Counted from the stretch's first letter, positions 17,092-26,618 are shown. The stretch: DNA of 64,000 bases from Rhizobium laguerreae (GCF_002008165.1 NZ_MRDM01000017.1:186749-250748); one strand, 5' to 3'. A program made the numbers and translations. The notes: generated by a model not told the origin, from the sequence alone.

Positions 17092-18948
17092 TCAGGCCGC
17101 TCTATCCAACGCTTCCAGTTCGTCGATCAGCCCTTCGATCATCGCCAGGCCCTGGCTCCAGAACGACGGATCGGTGGCGTCGAGGCCGAAAGGCTTCAGC
17201 AGTTCCGAGTGATGCTTGGTGCCGCCAGCCCTCAGCAGTTCGAAATACTTCTCCTGAAAGCCCTTCTCCGCCTTCTGGTAGACGGCATAGAGGGAATTCA
17301 CCAGGCAATCGCCGAAGGCATAGGCGTAGACATAGAAGGGCGAGTGAATAAAGTGAGGAATATAGGCCCAGTAGGTCTCGTATCCCTCGGAAATGCTGAT
17401 CGCCGGCCCAAGGCTTTCCGACTGGACGGAGAGCCAGAGTTCGCCGATGTCGTCAGCTGTGAGTTCGCCAGCCTTGCGGGCGGTGTGCAGCTTGCGCTCG
17501 AATTCGTAGAAGGCGATCTGGCGCACGACCGTGTTGATCATGTCCTCGACCTTCTGGGCGAGCATCGCCTTGCGCTCGCGCGTATCGGTGGTCTTTTGCA
17601 GAAGCGCGCGGAAGGTCAGCATCTCGCCGAAGACGGAGGCGGTTTCGGCAAGCGTCAGCGGCGTCTGGCACATCAGTGCCCCTTGCGCACCGGCGAGAAC
17701 CTGATGCACGCCGTGCCCGAGTTCATGGGCAAGCGTCATTACATCGCGCGGCTTGCCCATATAATTGACGAGCACATAGGGATGGGCCGAGGGAACCGTC
17801 GGATGGGCGAAGGCACCTGGCGCCTTGCCGACACGAACCGGAGCATCGATCCACTGTTCGTCGAAGAACCGCCTGGCGATAGCAGCCATCTCCGGGGCAA
17901 AATTGCCATAGGCCGAAAGCACAGTGTCCTTCGCCTCCGGCCAGGAGATGATGGCGCTGGAGGTTTCCGGAAGCGGCGCGTTGCGGTCCCAGAAATTCAT
18001 CTGCTCCATGCCGAGCCATTTCGCCTTCATCTTGTAATAGCGATGCGAAAGGCGGGGATAGGCTTCGCGGACGGCTGCGGCCAGCGCATCGACGACCTCG
18101 CGCTCGACGCGGTTTGCCAGGTGGCGGCTGTCGGCGATGTCTTCGAAGCCGCGCCAGCGGTCGGCGATCTCCTTATCCTTGGCAAGCGTGTTGGTGATCA
18201 GCGTGAAGGTGCGGATATTCGCCTTGAAGGTTTCGGCGAGCGCCATGGCTGCCTTGCGGCGCACTTCCGGATCCTTTTCCTGCAGCTTGTTCAGCGCGAC
18301 TTCGAGCGGCACTTTCTCGCCATCGATGTCGTAGCGAAGTTCCGCCATGGTTTCGTCGAAGAGGCGGTTGAAGGCCGCGGCCGATGTCATCGACTTCTCG
18401 AGGAATAGCTGTTCCAACTTGTCGTCGAGCTGATAGGGCTTGTCCTTCCGGAGGTCGAGCAGCCAAGGGCGATAATGTCCGGCGGCGGGATCATTCGCCA
18501 TGCAGGCGTCGAGCACCGCGTCGTCGATGCGGTTCAGTTCCAGCGCAAAGAACAGGAGATGGCCGGAAAATTCGGTGATCTTGGTCTGTACGTCGCCGTA
18601 GAGCTTGCCGTTTGTCGGATTGGTGGTGTCGGAGAAATAAGTGAGGCCGGCGAAGGAGCCGAGACGGCCGATGATGTCGTCTAGCGCCTCATATTCCTTC
18701 AGCGCCGCGCCGATGCCCTCAGCGCCGGTCTTCGCCGCCGCCTCAGTGAGTGTGCCCTTCCACTTTTCTTCAAAGGCGATCGCTGCCTTGCCGGCCTTTT
18801 CCATGTCGGCGACGAAGGCGGTGGAGGTGGCGGAGGGATAAAGATCCTGCAGCTTCCAGACCGGCAGCTCGCCGAGCGCCGGGTCGGCGGCTCCGGCTGG
18901 CGCTGCTGCCGATAAAAGAAGGCCGGCGTGCGGGAGCTTGATTTTCAT
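17092..18948 (-). CDS. pepF: Oligoendopeptidase F, M3 family zinc metallopeptidase
   Basis: 618 residues. The M3 zinc motif HELGH is at about residue 400 (MTLAHELGHGVHQVLAG), followed by the downstream glutamate region LAETASVFGEML. The N-terminal helical clan-specific part (GRLGSFAGLTYFSDTTNP) is typical of the M3B (PepF) group, and the C-terminal GGTKHHSELLKPFGLD is diagnostic. It degrades oligopeptides in the cytosol. The first 20 residues (LLLSAAAPAGAAD) look weakly signal-like; a start shift or a poor signal is possible. Monocistronic. Confidence 0.9.
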   Translation of the reverse strand: MKIKLPHAGLLLSAAAPAGAADPALGELPVWKLQDLYPSATSTAFVADMEKAGKAAIAFEEKWKGTLTEAAAKTGAEGIGAALKEYEALDDIIGRLGSFAGLTYFSDTTNPTNGKLYGDVQTKITEFSGHLLFFALELNRIDDAVLDACMANDPAAGHYRPWLLDLRKDKPYQLDDKLEQLFLEKSMTSAAAFNRLFDETMAELRYDIDGEKVPLEVALNKLQEKDPEVRRKAAMALAETFKANIRTFTLITNTLAKDKEIADRWRGFEDIADSRHLANRVEREVVDALAAAVREAYPRLSHRYYKMKAKWLGMEQMNFWDRNAPLPETSSAIISWPEAKDTVLSAYGNFAPEMAAIARRFFDEQWIDAPVRVGKAPGAFAHPTVPSAHPYVLVNYMGKPRDVMTLAHELGHGVHQVLAGAQGALMCQTPLTLAETASVFGEMLTFRALLQKTTDTRERKAMLAQKVEDMINTVVRQIAFYEFERKLHTARKAGELTADDIGELWLSVQSESLGPAISISEGYETYWAYIPHFIHSPFYVYAYAFGDCLVNSLYAVYQKAEKGFQEKYFELLRAGGTKHHSELLKPFGLDATDPSFWSQGLAMIEGLIDELEALDRAA

Positions 18949-18992
18949 GGGCGCAATTCCTCTCCACTTTCATAACAGGTCTGATTGTCTAC

Positions 18993-19093
18993 CGCATCGG
19001 CCCGAAAATCGGAATCGATTTTCGGAAAGCACGATGCGTAGGTTCAAAGTGTTACAGCGTCCTTTGCGCGTCTGAAAAGACGGCGGCGCTGTA
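18993..19093. repeat. RIME-like palindromic intergenic element, copy A
   Basis: The 310-bp gap between pepF and the NtrC-type gene holds this element and no gene. It has two palindromes: 18993-19038 (outer arms cgcatcg/cgatgcg, inner hairpin ccgaaaatcg/cgattttcgg) and 19053-19093 (tacagcg ... cgctgta, containing gcgcgtctgaaaagac). The second half recurs at 35.5, 40.5 and 43.3 kb. The two-palindrome layout resembles the rhizobial RIME1 mosaic element. Confidence 0.8.
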
Positions 19094-19258
19094 AGCGCGG
19101 GAAGGTCCGGCATCAAGGGGCTTTCGGCGCATGAAAGGCCTCGCTTCGGCACGAAAACGACGCGTGGCAATCGTTAAAATGCAATTGTTTCTCAAAACTG
19201 GATGTTCAAGCCTTGCTGTCAGAGTGCGCTTTATGGTTTCGCATGAAGTGAGGCGACA

Positions 19259-20806
19259 ATGACCGGTTACAATGAGCTCAAGGGAGCAGGGCAGATCCTC
19301 GTGGTCGAAGACGACCCCGTGCAGCGCCGCCTGCTCAAGAACGCAATCGAGCGTCACGGCCATGTCGTGCACCAGGCGGAAAACGGCCGCATCGGCCTGG
19401 AAATGGTCAAACGCGACAGCGGCCTTTTCAACGTCATCGTGCTCGACTTGATGATGCCGGAGATGACCGGCCTCGAATTCCTCGATGCGCTTCACGAATT
19501 CGGCACGCAGATCCCCGTCATCGTGCAGACGGGGCAGGGCGGCATCGAAACGGTGGTGCAGGCGATGCGCGCCGGCGCCTTCGATTTCGTCGTCAAGCCG
19601 GTCTCGCCCGAACGCATCGCCACTTCCATCTCGAACGCGATGAAGCTCGACCAGCGCGAGGTGAAGGCGCGGGCCGGACGCCGGTCGCGCTCAGGCTCGG
19701 TCGGTTTCGACGACATCGTCTCGGCAAGCCCGGCGATGCTCCGTGTCATCGATCTCGCCCAGCGGGCGGCTCAGTCCAACATTCCCGTCGTGCTCGAAGG
19801 CGAATCCGGCGTCGGCAAGGAGCTGGTGGCGCGCGCCATCCAGTCCGGCGGCGACCGCTCGAACAAGCCCTTCGTCACGGTCAATTGCGGGGCAATCCCG
19901 CATAATCTGGTCGAAAGCATTCTCTTCGGTCACGAGAAGGGCGCGTTTACCGGCGCGACCGAGCGCCATATCGGCAAATTCATGGAAGCCGATGGCGGCA
20001 CCATCTTTCTCGACGAGATCGGTGACCTGCCGCTTGAGGTGCAGGTGAAGCTTCTGCGTGCCGTGCAGCAGGGCGAGATCGAGACCGTCGGTGCGCGCAC
20101 CGCGCACAAGGTCAATGTCCGACTGATCTCGGCGACCAACAAGGATCTGATCGAGGAGGTCAAGAACGGCCATTTCCGCGAGGATCTCTATTATCGCCTC
20201 AACGTCTTCCCGATCACCATTCCGGCGCTGCGCAAACGTAAGGAAGACATTCCGCATCTGGTGCGCGTCTTTGCTGACCGCTTCTCCAGCGAGCAGAAGA
20301 ACGGCCGCCGCATGACGGTGAATGCCGGCACGCTGGCTTTGCTGACGGCCTATGACTGGCCGGGCAACATCCGCCAGCTCGAAAACGCGATCTTCCGCGC
20401 GGTCGTCTTGGCCGAAGGGCCGGAGTTGACCGAAGCGGATTTCCCGCAGATCGCCGCCCAGCTTCCGGAATATGACGTGGTGGATCACCTGGCGCTCGTT
20501 GCCGACAATACCGGCCTCGATCCCGACAGCGGCTATGGCGAGGACTTCAGGGCGTCGATCTCAGGCGAGGTGCACCACCACCGGCTGTCCGAGGCCCCTG
20601 AAAACGCCATCGCCAGCGTCAATCCTGCCGGAGACGTGCGTAGGCTTGCCGATGTCGAGGAGGAGCTCATCCGATTCGCGCTCAAATTCTACCGCGGGCA
20701 GATGAGTCAAGTGGCGCGCAAGCTCGGCATCGGCCGATCCACACTTTATCGCAAGCTCAAGGACTACGGCATAGATCCTGACAATCCCCAGAAAGATGCG
20801 GCTTAA
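19259..20806 (+). CDS. Sigma-54-dependent response regulator (NtrC family)
   Basis: 515 residues. Receiver domain (about 12-125) with acidic pocket VVEDDP, phospho-Asp in VIVLDLMMPEMTG and the switch Lys in VVKPVSP. AAA+ domain (about 160-400) with Walker A GESGVGKELVAR, the sigma-54-contacting GAFTGA loop, Walker B GGTIFLDEIGDLP and the arginine-finger region REDLYYRLNVFPI. The C-terminal Fis-type helix-turn-helix is MSQVARKLGIGRSTLYRKLKDYG. It should activate sigma-54 promoters on phosphorylation. No cognate histidine kinase is adjacent. The interdomain stretch before the HTH (about 405-460) is longer than in NtrC. It is not NtrC or NtrX by context, so no symbol is given. Confidence 0.9.
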   Translation: MTGYNELKGAGQILVVEDDPVQRRLLKNAIERHGHVVHQAENGRIGLEMVKRDSGLFNVIVLDLMMPEMTGLEFLDALHEFGTQIPVIVQTGQGGIETVVQAMRAGAFDFVVKPVSPERIATSISNAMKLDQREVKARAGRRSRSGSVGFDDIVSASPAMLRVIDLAQRAAQSNIPVVLEGESGVGKELVARAIQSGGDRSNKPFVTVNCGAIPHNLVESILFGHEKGAFTGATERHIGKFMEADGGTIFLDEIGDLPLEVQVKLLRAVQQGEIETVGARTAHKVNVRLISATNKDLIEEVKNGHFREDLYYRLNVFPITIPALRKRKEDIPHLVRVFADRFSSEQKNGRRMTVNAGTLALLTAYDWPGNIRQLENAIFRAVVLAEGPELTEADFPQIAAQLPEYDVVDHLALVADNTGLDPDSGYGEDFRASISGEVHHHRLSEAPENAIASVNPAGDVRRLADVEEELIRFALKFYRGQMSQVARKLGIGRSTLYRKLKDYGIDPDNPQKDAA

Positions 20807-20984
20807 GCGCTTTTCATTAAGATTAAGGCAACCACGTTTTGTTACTAGTCATAAACCACTTGTTAGTGGCGCGTTCACTATGTAAAGAAAAGGTTGATCA
20901 TGTGTGGCATTTTTGCCATCGTGTGACCGCATTTGACAGTCATCTGAGACAGTACGGGACATTGTCTGTCTGACGGGGATCGAG

Positions 20985-22829
20985 TTGCCGAATCTGAATG
21001 GGAATTCCAAGCCTTCGCGCTTGAGCTGGCGTTTGTTGTGCGCCGACATTTGCGGAAAGGCAATAAGGACGGTAGCGGCCGCCCTTCTTGCGCTCGCGGT
21101 TTCCTCACCGGTATTCGTTGGTACGCCTTCGCAGGCAGCGGGCGACACCCGCAGCCTTAAGCTTTATTTCATTCATACCGGCGAAAAAGCCGTCATCACC
21201 TACAAGCGGAACGGCAAGTTCGACCCCAAGGGTCTGGAGCAGCTGAACCGCTTCCTGCGCGACTGGCGCAAGAACCAGCCGACGAAGATGGACCCGCGCC
21301 TGTTCGACCTGATCTGGGAAGTCTATCGCCAGAGCGGTTCGAGGGATTACATCAACGTCGTCTGCGGTTTCCGTTCGCCGGGGACCAACGAGATGCTGCG
21401 TGGCCGCTCGCGCAAATCCGGCGTCGCCGAAAAGAGCCAGCATATGCTCGGCAAGGCGATGGATTTCTTCATTCCCGACGTCAAACTGGCGACGCTGCGC
21501 GCCATCGGCATGAAGATGCAGGTCGGCGGCGTCGGCTTCTATCCGAAATCGGGCTCGCCCTTCGTGCATATGGATGTCGGCGGCGTTCGCGCCTGGCCGC
21601 GCATGAGCCGCGACGAACTCGTCAGGCTTTTCCCCAACGGCAACACCATCCATATTCCGGCCGATGGCAAGCCATTGCCGGGCTACCAGCAAGCGATGGC
21701 CGACTATAAGCGCCGCGGCAGCGGCCCGCAGATCCAGATCGCCAGCGCTTCCGAATCGGCGCCGAAGCACAAGACGCTGTTTGCCGCGCTCTTTGGCGGC
21801 GGAGCGGACGAGCAGGAAGACGAGTCGGACGATTCCACGCCTGTCGCCGTCGCCAAGGCGACGCCGCCGAAGGCCGAGCCCGCTCCTGCCGAGCCGCAGC
21901 AGACCGAAGTCGCCGATCTGAACGCGCCGGTGCCGCAGGTTCGCCCGGCATTCAGCAACCAGCCGACGGGCAGCGAAGTGGCGAGCGCGCTCGTCGCCCC
22001 GCCTTCGGGTAATGCCGCACAACAGGCTCTTGCGGCGGCCCTTCCGGCCGATCAGGCCCAGCCGCAGCAATTCGCCGATCTCAGCGCCTACAGCATTCCG
22101 GTTCCCTCGCTTCTCGGCCAGCGCCGCGTGCCTGGCGATGCCCAGGTTGCATTGGCCGATCCCATGCTGACGGGCGCGAATGCGCTGCCGGTTCCGACGC
22201 CGATCGAACGCCCCGCGGTTGCCGAGAACCTTCTTGCCGCGGCCGATGCCGATCCGGAAGCAGAGGCCGACGAAGCCGATCAGGACGCGCTGTCTCCTGC
22301 CCTTGCCGATGCGCTCGACCAGCAGCGAAACGAAGAGGAAAGCCAGATCGCGTCGAATGCGCCGCCGCAGACGGTCGAGCAGGCGATCAAAGCCGCGATG
22401 ACGCAAAAGGCGCCTGCCGCAAAGCCGCCGCTCGAACTCGCCGCATTGGCGCCGATGACCAAATCGGCAAGCTTTGGCGACGGCTTCGACGAACCGGCTG
22501 CCGAAAGCGCCGTGGCGCAGGGGCTTCCTGCCAAGGGTGGTCGCCCGACGCATAAGGAAGCCGCGGCAGCGGGTGCCAGCCGTACAACGGTGCGCACCGA
22601 ACCGAAGCTGACGGAAAAGATGATCTCGCAGTGGGCGCTCACCAATGCCCGCCTCGAAATGGCCTCCAAGCAGGTCAAGGCGCCGCGGTTCGTCAGCCAG
22701 ACGATGCGTGCCCAGCCGATCGCCGTCTATGCCGAGGGCTTCAACGTCAAGACCGCTTCGGTCGACCCGGCCCGCTTCAGCGGCACGGCTGTGAACTTCA
22801 TGGAAGTGCGCAAGTTCAACACGAACTGA
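20985..22829 (+). CDS. DUF882 (M15-like murein peptidase) protein with long disordered tail
   Basis: 614 residues from a TTG start. A basic region and hydrophobic stretch (TVAAALLALAVSSPVFVG) form a signal anchor or signal peptide. The DUF882 domain (about 60-210) has M15-type zinc-ligand candidates in SQHMLGKAMDFF (His, Asp) and SPFVHMDVGGVR (His) after the VCGFRSPGTNEMLR block. This is the pattern of LAS-type D,D- or L,D-carboxypeptidases acting on peptidoglycan. About 400 residues rich in Ala, Pro, Glu and Gln follow (APAEPQQTEVADLNAPVPQV), ending in a conserved-looking segment with SQTMRAQPIAVYAEGFNVKTAS. It is 178 bp after the NtrC-type gene; the gap shows no other gene. Confidence 0.82.
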   Translation: MPNLNGNSKPSRLSWRLLCADICGKAIRTVAAALLALAVSSPVFVGTPSQAAGDTRSLKLYFIHTGEKAVITYKRNGKFDPKGLEQLNRFLRDWRKNQPTKMDPRLFDLIWEVYRQSGSRDYINVVCGFRSPGTNEMLRGRSRKSGVAEKSQHMLGKAMDFFIPDVKLATLRAIGMKMQVGGVGFYPKSGSPFVHMDVGGVRAWPRMSRDELVRLFPNGNTIHIPADGKPLPGYQQAMADYKRRGSGPQIQIASASESAPKHKTLFAALFGGGADEQEDESDDSTPVAVAKATPPKAEPAPAEPQQTEVADLNAPVPQVRPAFSNQPTGSEVASALVAPPSGNAAQQALAAALPADQAQPQQFADLSAYSIPVPSLLGQRRVPGDAQVALADPMLTGANALPVPTPIERPAVAENLLAAADADPEAEADEADQDALSPALADALDQQRNEEESQIASNAPPQTVEQAIKAAMTQKAPAAKPPLELAALAPMTKSASFGDGFDEPAAESAVAQGLPAKGGRPTHKEAAAAGASRTTVRTEPKLTEKMISQWALTNARLEMASKQVKAPRFVSQTMRAQPIAVYAEGFNVKTASVDPARFSGTAVNFMEVRKFNTN

Positions 22830-22853
22830 GCCTGCCAATCGAGGAAAAGTCGA

Positions 22854-22889
22854 AAACCGCCGGAGCGATCCGGCGGTTTTTCTTTTTTA
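22854..22889 (+). terminator. Rho-independent terminator after the DUF882 gene
   Basis: A perfect 10-bp stem (aaaccgccgg / ccggcggttt) with a 6-base loop is followed by a long T-run (tttttctttttt). Confidence 0.88.
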
Positions 22890-22932
22890 TTTCGATCCGG
22901 CAAGCTGGCTGTTTAGGCAGTTGTTTCCACCG

Positions 22933-22964
22933 CAAAAGAAAAGCCGCCGGGAGGCCGGCGGCTT
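22933..22964 (-). terminator. Rho-independent terminator after gapR
   Basis: On the minus strand a stem aagccgccgg/ccggcggctt-type hairpin is followed by TTTTCTTTTG. It lies after the gapR stop and faces the DUF882 terminator. Confidence 0.75.
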
Positions 22965-22991
22965 GTCGACATCGGTAATATGCCGGAAGGA

Positions 22992-23255
22992 TCAGCCTTC
23001 CGGCGGCGACTCGATCATGCCGAGCGCGAGCAGGTAGGTGTCGAGGATTGCTTCCTCTTCCATGCGTTCCTGCTCGTCCTTCTTGCGCAGCGCCACGACC
23101 TTCTTCAGAATCTTGGTATCGAAGCCCATTCCCTTGGCTTCGCCATAGACGTCCTTGATGTCGTCGGCGATGGTCTTCTTTTCTTCTTCCAGCCGTTCAA
23201 TGCGCTCGATGAAAGCGCGAAGCTGATCGCGGGCGACGCCATGAGCATCAGACAT
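22992..23255 (-). CDS. gapR: DUF2312 / GapR-like nucleoid-associated protein
   Basis: 87 residues, all helical: VARDQLRAFIERIERLEEEKKTIADDIKDVYGEAKGMGF and DTKILKKVVALRKKDEQERMEEEAILDTYLLALG. This is the DUF2312 family whose Caulobacter member GapR forms a tetrameric clamp around overtwisted, AT-rich DNA ahead of replication and transcription forks. Length and the basic helix-2 pattern (KKVVALRKK) match. Last of a minus-strand run with the N-formylglutamate amidohydrolase and DUF1244 genes, though with 90 bp between it and DUF1244. It ends in its own terminator. Confidence 0.9.
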   Translation of the reverse strand: MSDAHGVARDQLRAFIERIERLEEEKKTIADDIKDVYGEAKGMGFDTKILKKVVALRKKDEQERMEEEAILDTYLLALGMIESPPEG

Positions 23256-23346
23256 CGTGTTCTCCTGATTTTTCGGTGATCAATTTTGGATGCCAGTGAC
23301 TGCCGCGAAGCGGCGCCACGGTCAAGCCTGTTCGCGGCCGGGCAGG

Positions 23347-23652
23347 TTATTTGTGTGGATTGTTCAGGTCAAAAGCAGCCTTTTGCACAGGCGAGGCCTC
23401 GTTCTGGTGAAGATTCTTCCAGTCCTCATAGGGCATGCCATAGACCATCTCGCGCGATTCGTCTCTGGTCACCGGGACACCTTCTGCCTCGGCGGCTTCC
23501 CGATACCAGTTCGACAGGCAGTTGCGGCAGAAGCCGGCCAGATTCATTAGATCGATGTTCTGAACGTCGCTGCGTTCGCGAAGATGTGCGACGAGGCGGC
23601 GGAAGGCGGCAGCTTCGAATTCGGTTTGTTGTTCCTTGCTGAGCGCGGTCAT
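23347..23652 (-). CDS. DUF1244 family protein
   Basis: 101 residues: EFEAAAFRRLVAHLRERSDVQNIDLMNLAGFCRNCLSNW is the hallmark of DUF1244, a small helical protein conserved in proteobacteria. FCRNCLSNWYREAA holds a CxxC pair that could bind metal. Structures in this family exist but I know of no established function. It sits 32 bp after the N-formylglutamate amidohydrolase gene and is probably co-transcribed. Confidence 0.88.
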   Translation of the reverse strand: MTALSKEQQTEFEAAAFRRLVAHLRERSDVQNIDLMNLAGFCRNCLSNWYREAAEAEGVPVTRDESREMVYGMPYEDWKNLHQNEASPVQKAAFDLNNPHK

Positions 23653-23684
23653 CTCGCTTTCCTCTCGTTAAGTGTAGCCTTCGT

Positions 23685-24494
23685 TCAATAGGGGCCGGTG
23701 CGCGACAGGCGGACATCGTATTCGTGCAAGGCGGGATCGGCATTCATCGCCGCAAAGATCGGCGCCAGGCGTTCGGCCCATGCCGATATGCCGGTCTCGT
23801 CTCCGATCAGGTCCTGCCGCACCTCAAGCAGCGCATGCGGAATGCCGGTGATCATGCAATGGCGGTACATGGTATCGCCCTTCAGCGCGCCGTCATAGGG
23901 TTCGTTGTCGCCAACGGCGAGATCGGGATCGGCGCGCAGCATATCGAGCAGCGGGCCGACGGCGCGATGGTCGCTATCCCAGAGCACGGCAGCATGCCAG
24001 GGACGGGGGATGCCTTTCCAGGCTGGCGTGAAGGAGTGCAGCGATAGCACCAGCGGTGCCTTGCCGGTGGCATTCGCCACGCTGTCGATCGTTGCGGCGA
24101 CAGCGTCGTGATAGGGGCGATGGAAGGTTTCGATCCGGTAGTTCCATTCCTGCGGCGTGATCGGATGATTGCCTGATATGACGGCGCCGTCGGAGATCTT
24201 CATGATCAGTGTCGGATCGTCTTCACCGCGATTGGGATCGATCAGCAGACGCGAAAAGCCACCGAGCACGGCGGGAACGCCGAGTTTTTCCGAAAGCTGC
24301 CGCGTCAGGCCCTCGATGCCGATGTCATAGGCGATGTGGCGGGCGAAGGCCGCGTCGGGCAGTCCGAGCCGGCCATATCGCGCGGGAAGGCGGTTCATCG
24401 CGTGATCTGCGAGGATCACCATGCCTTTGTCATGTTTGCCGGATAGGATTTCGAAGGATTGGAAGTCGTCCATCAGGGAATTGCCGTTCGTCAT
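23685..24494 (-). CDS. N-formylglutamate amidohydrolase family protein
   Basis: 269 residues from ATG 24494; a TTG 45 bases upstream gives 284. Family features: VILADHAMNRLPARYGRLGLP near the N-terminus (Asp/His metal ligands), HIAYDIGIEGLTRQL, RLLIDPNRGEDDPTLI, and LSLHSFTPAWKG. It hydrolyses N-formyl-glutamate (or related N-acyl amino acids) to formate and glutamate, the last step of some histidine degradation routes. No hut genes are in the window, so the substrate is inferred only from family. Confidence 0.82.
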   Translation of the reverse strand: MTNGNSLMDDFQSFEILSGKHDKGMVILADHAMNRLPARYGRLGLPDAAFARHIAYDIGIEGLTRQLSEKLGVPAVLGGFSRLLIDPNRGEDDPTLIMKISDGAVISGNHPITPQEWNYRIETFHRPYHDAVAATIDSVANATGKAPLVLSLHSFTPAWKGIPRPWHAAVLWDSDHRAVGPLLDMLRADPDLAVGDNEPYDGALKGDTMYRHCMITGIPHALLEVRQDLIGDETGISAWAERLAPIFAAMNADPALHEYDVRLSRTGPY

Positions 24495-24674
24495 TGCGCC
24501 GTCGGGCGCAGTGATCGCATGCACCTGCGGCAGGTTCAAGCGCGGCAGGGTGGGGAGAGGTTAAGTCGGACCCTCGACGGTGGTTATGAAAGGAAATATA
24601 ATCGATTAGCATTGCGTTGACTTTCGGTTGACGGCGGCGCAAGAAGACACGGATACGAATAACCGTGGAGCTAT

Positions 24675-25160
24675 TTGGGAGCCGTGTTGATCCAAGCCGC
24701 GCCAAGTTTCCTCACGCGGTCCAGACCTCTGGTCCGTCTCGCTCTGTTCGCTCTTGCAGCCGCCATGCCGTTTTTCATCGCAGATGCCGCACGCGCCGAT
24801 TTTCGCGTCTGCAACGGAACACAGAATCTCGTCGGCGTTGCGATCGGATACCGGGCCAAGGATGGCTGGGTGACGGAGGGCTGGTGGCAGGTGCCGGCAA
24901 CGACCTGCGCCACGCTGATCGAGGGAGAATTGCAGTCGCGTTATTATTACCTCTACGCAGAGGACGCCGCCCGGGGAGGACGATGGACGGGTGACGTGCA
25001 GATGTGCGTGGCGGAAAATGAATTCAAGATCTCGGGTGTGCAGGATTGTTATGCCCGCGGTTACCAGAAGATGGGATTCAAGGAATATGATACGGGCCGC
25101 CAGGGTAGCTGGATGGTTCAACTCTCCGACACCCCAGGGACGCAAGAAAGCCAGAATTGA
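24675..25160 (+). CDS. DUF1036 family secreted protein
   Basis: 161 residues from TTG 24675; TTG 24687 with GGGAG 5 bases upstream is an equally good start. A signal peptide (VRLALFALAAAMPFFIADAARA) precedes the DUF1036 domain: DFRVCNGTQNLVGVAIGYRAKDGWVTEGWW, Cys-rich (CNGT, TTCATL, QMCVAE, QDCYARGY), with the typical YYYLYAEDA stretch. Periplasmic location is expected; function unknown. Its stop TGA overlaps the pyruvate kinase ATG by one base (TGATG), so the two are translationally coupled. Confidence 0.82.
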   Translation: MGAVLIQAAPSFLTRSRPLVRLALFALAAAMPFFIADAARADFRVCNGTQNLVGVAIGYRAKDGWVTEGWWQVPATTCATLIEGELQSRYYYLYAEDAARGGRWTGDVQMCVAENEFKISGVQDCYARGYQKMGFKEYDTGRQGSWMVQLSDTPGTQESQN

Positions 25161-26599
25161 TGAAGCGTAATCGCAAAGTTAAAATCCTCGCCACCCTCGG
25201 GCCAGCCTCCTCCGAGGAATCGATGATCGAGAAGCTGCACCAGGCTGGGGCCGATGTCTTCCGCATCAATATGAGCCATGCGAGTCACGACATGATGCGT
25301 ATGCTCATCCAGCGTATCCGCTCGGTCGAGGCGCGCTCCGGCCGGCCGATCGGCATTCTCGCCGACCTGCAGGGACCGAAACTGCGTGTCGGCAAGTTCG
25401 TCGACGGCAAGGTGGATCTGAAGCCCGGCCAGACCTTCACGCTCGACAACAACGAAGCCCTCGGCGACCAGAACCGCGTCTATCTGCCGCACCCCGAGAT
25501 CCTGGAGTCGGTGCAGCCCGGCCATCGTCTGCTGATCGACGACGGCAAGCTCGCGCTGCGCGCAGAAAAATGCGACGGCAAGAGCATCGTCACGACTGTT
25601 ATTTCAGGCACGCGCATCTCCGACCGCAAGGGCGTCAGCCTTCCCGACACGCTGCTCGGCGTCGGCGCGCTGACGGACAAGGACCGCGCCGACCTCGACG
25701 CCGTGCTTGCCACCGACGATGTCGACTGGGTGGCGCTTTCCTTCGTCCAGCGTCCCGACGACCTTGCCGAAGTGCGCAAGATCGCCCGTGGCCGCGTCGG
25801 CCTGATGTCGAAGATCGAAAAACCGCAGGCTCTCGAGCGCATCGAGGAAATCATCGAACTGTCCGACGCATTGATGGTCGCCCGTGGCGATCTCGGCGTC
25901 GAAATGCCGCTCGAATCGGTTCCCGGCATCCAGAAGCAGCTGATCCGCGCCTGCCGCCGTTCGGGCAAGCCGGTGGTCGTTGCCACGCAGATGCTGGAAT
26001 CGATGATCTCCGCGCCGGTGCCAACACGCGCCGAAGTTTCCGACGTCGCGACCGCCGTCTTCGAAGGTGCGGATGCCGTCATGCTCTCGGCCGAATCGGC
26101 CTCGGGCGACTATCCCGTCGAAGCCGTCGCGACGATGGCGTCGATTGCCACCGCCATCGAGCGCGAGCCGCATTATCCCGGCATCATCTATGCCCAGCGT
26201 GCCCAGCCGGAAGCGACCGGTGCCGATGCGATTTCGCTTGCCGCCCGTCAGATCGCCGAAACGCTGAAGCTATCGGCTATCGTTTGTTACACCTCGTCGG
26301 GCACGACAGGCCTTCGTGCCTCACGCGAGCGTCCGCAAGTGCCGATTCTGGCGCTGTCGCCGATCATCAAGACGGCGCGCCGTCTTGCCGTCGTCTGGGG
26401 CCTGCATTGCGTCGTCACCCATGACGCGACCGATCTCGACGACATGGTCAACCGCGCCTGCCGCATCGTCGCCGACGAAGGCTTCGGCAAGCCGGGCGAC
26501 CGCATCATCATCTCAGCCGGTGTGCCGCTCGGCACGCCCGGCGCCACCAACATGATCCGCATCGCCTATATCGGCTCCGACGGCCAGAGCGGCGTCTGA
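25160..26599 (+). CDS. pykA: Pyruvate kinase
   Basis: 479 residues. It converts phosphoenolpyruvate and ADP to pyruvate and ATP. Motifs: VKILATLGPASSEESMIEKL and the K+/phosphate site FRINMSHAS at the N-terminus, ADLQGPKLRVG, the active-site signature MSKIEKPQALERIEEII, MVARGDLGVEM, and AVMLSAESASGDYPVEAV. The C-terminal regulatory domain is present (about 350-475). The start is coupled to the DUF1036 stop. A strong terminator follows. Normal length, no lesion. Confidence 0.95.
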   Translation: MKRNRKVKILATLGPASSEESMIEKLHQAGADVFRINMSHASHDMMRMLIQRIRSVEARSGRPIGILADLQGPKLRVGKFVDGKVDLKPGQTFTLDNNEALGDQNRVYLPHPEILESVQPGHRLLIDDGKLALRAEKCDGKSIVTTVISGTRISDRKGVSLPDTLLGVGALTDKDRADLDAVLATDDVDWVALSFVQRPDDLAEVRKIARGRVGLMSKIEKPQALERIEEIIELSDALMVARGDLGVEMPLESVPGIQKQLIRACRRSGKPVVVATQMLESMISAPVPTRAEVSDVATAVFEGADAVMLSAESASGDYPVEAVATMASIATAIEREPHYPGIIYAQRAQPEATGADAISLAARQIAETLKLSAIVCYTSSGTTGLRASRERPQVPILALSPIIKTARRLAVVWGLHCVVTHDATDLDDMVNRACRIVADEGFGKPGDRIIISAGVPLGTPGATNMIRIAYIGSDGQSGV

Positions 26600-26618
26600 T
26601 CCAATCGCATGCCTTCGA

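Noticed and set aside
20899..20925. ATG reading MCGIFAIV then stop, resembling the N-terminus of a class II glutamine amidotransferase
   Set aside because: Only eight codons before TGA, with no continuation in any frame; chance similarity.
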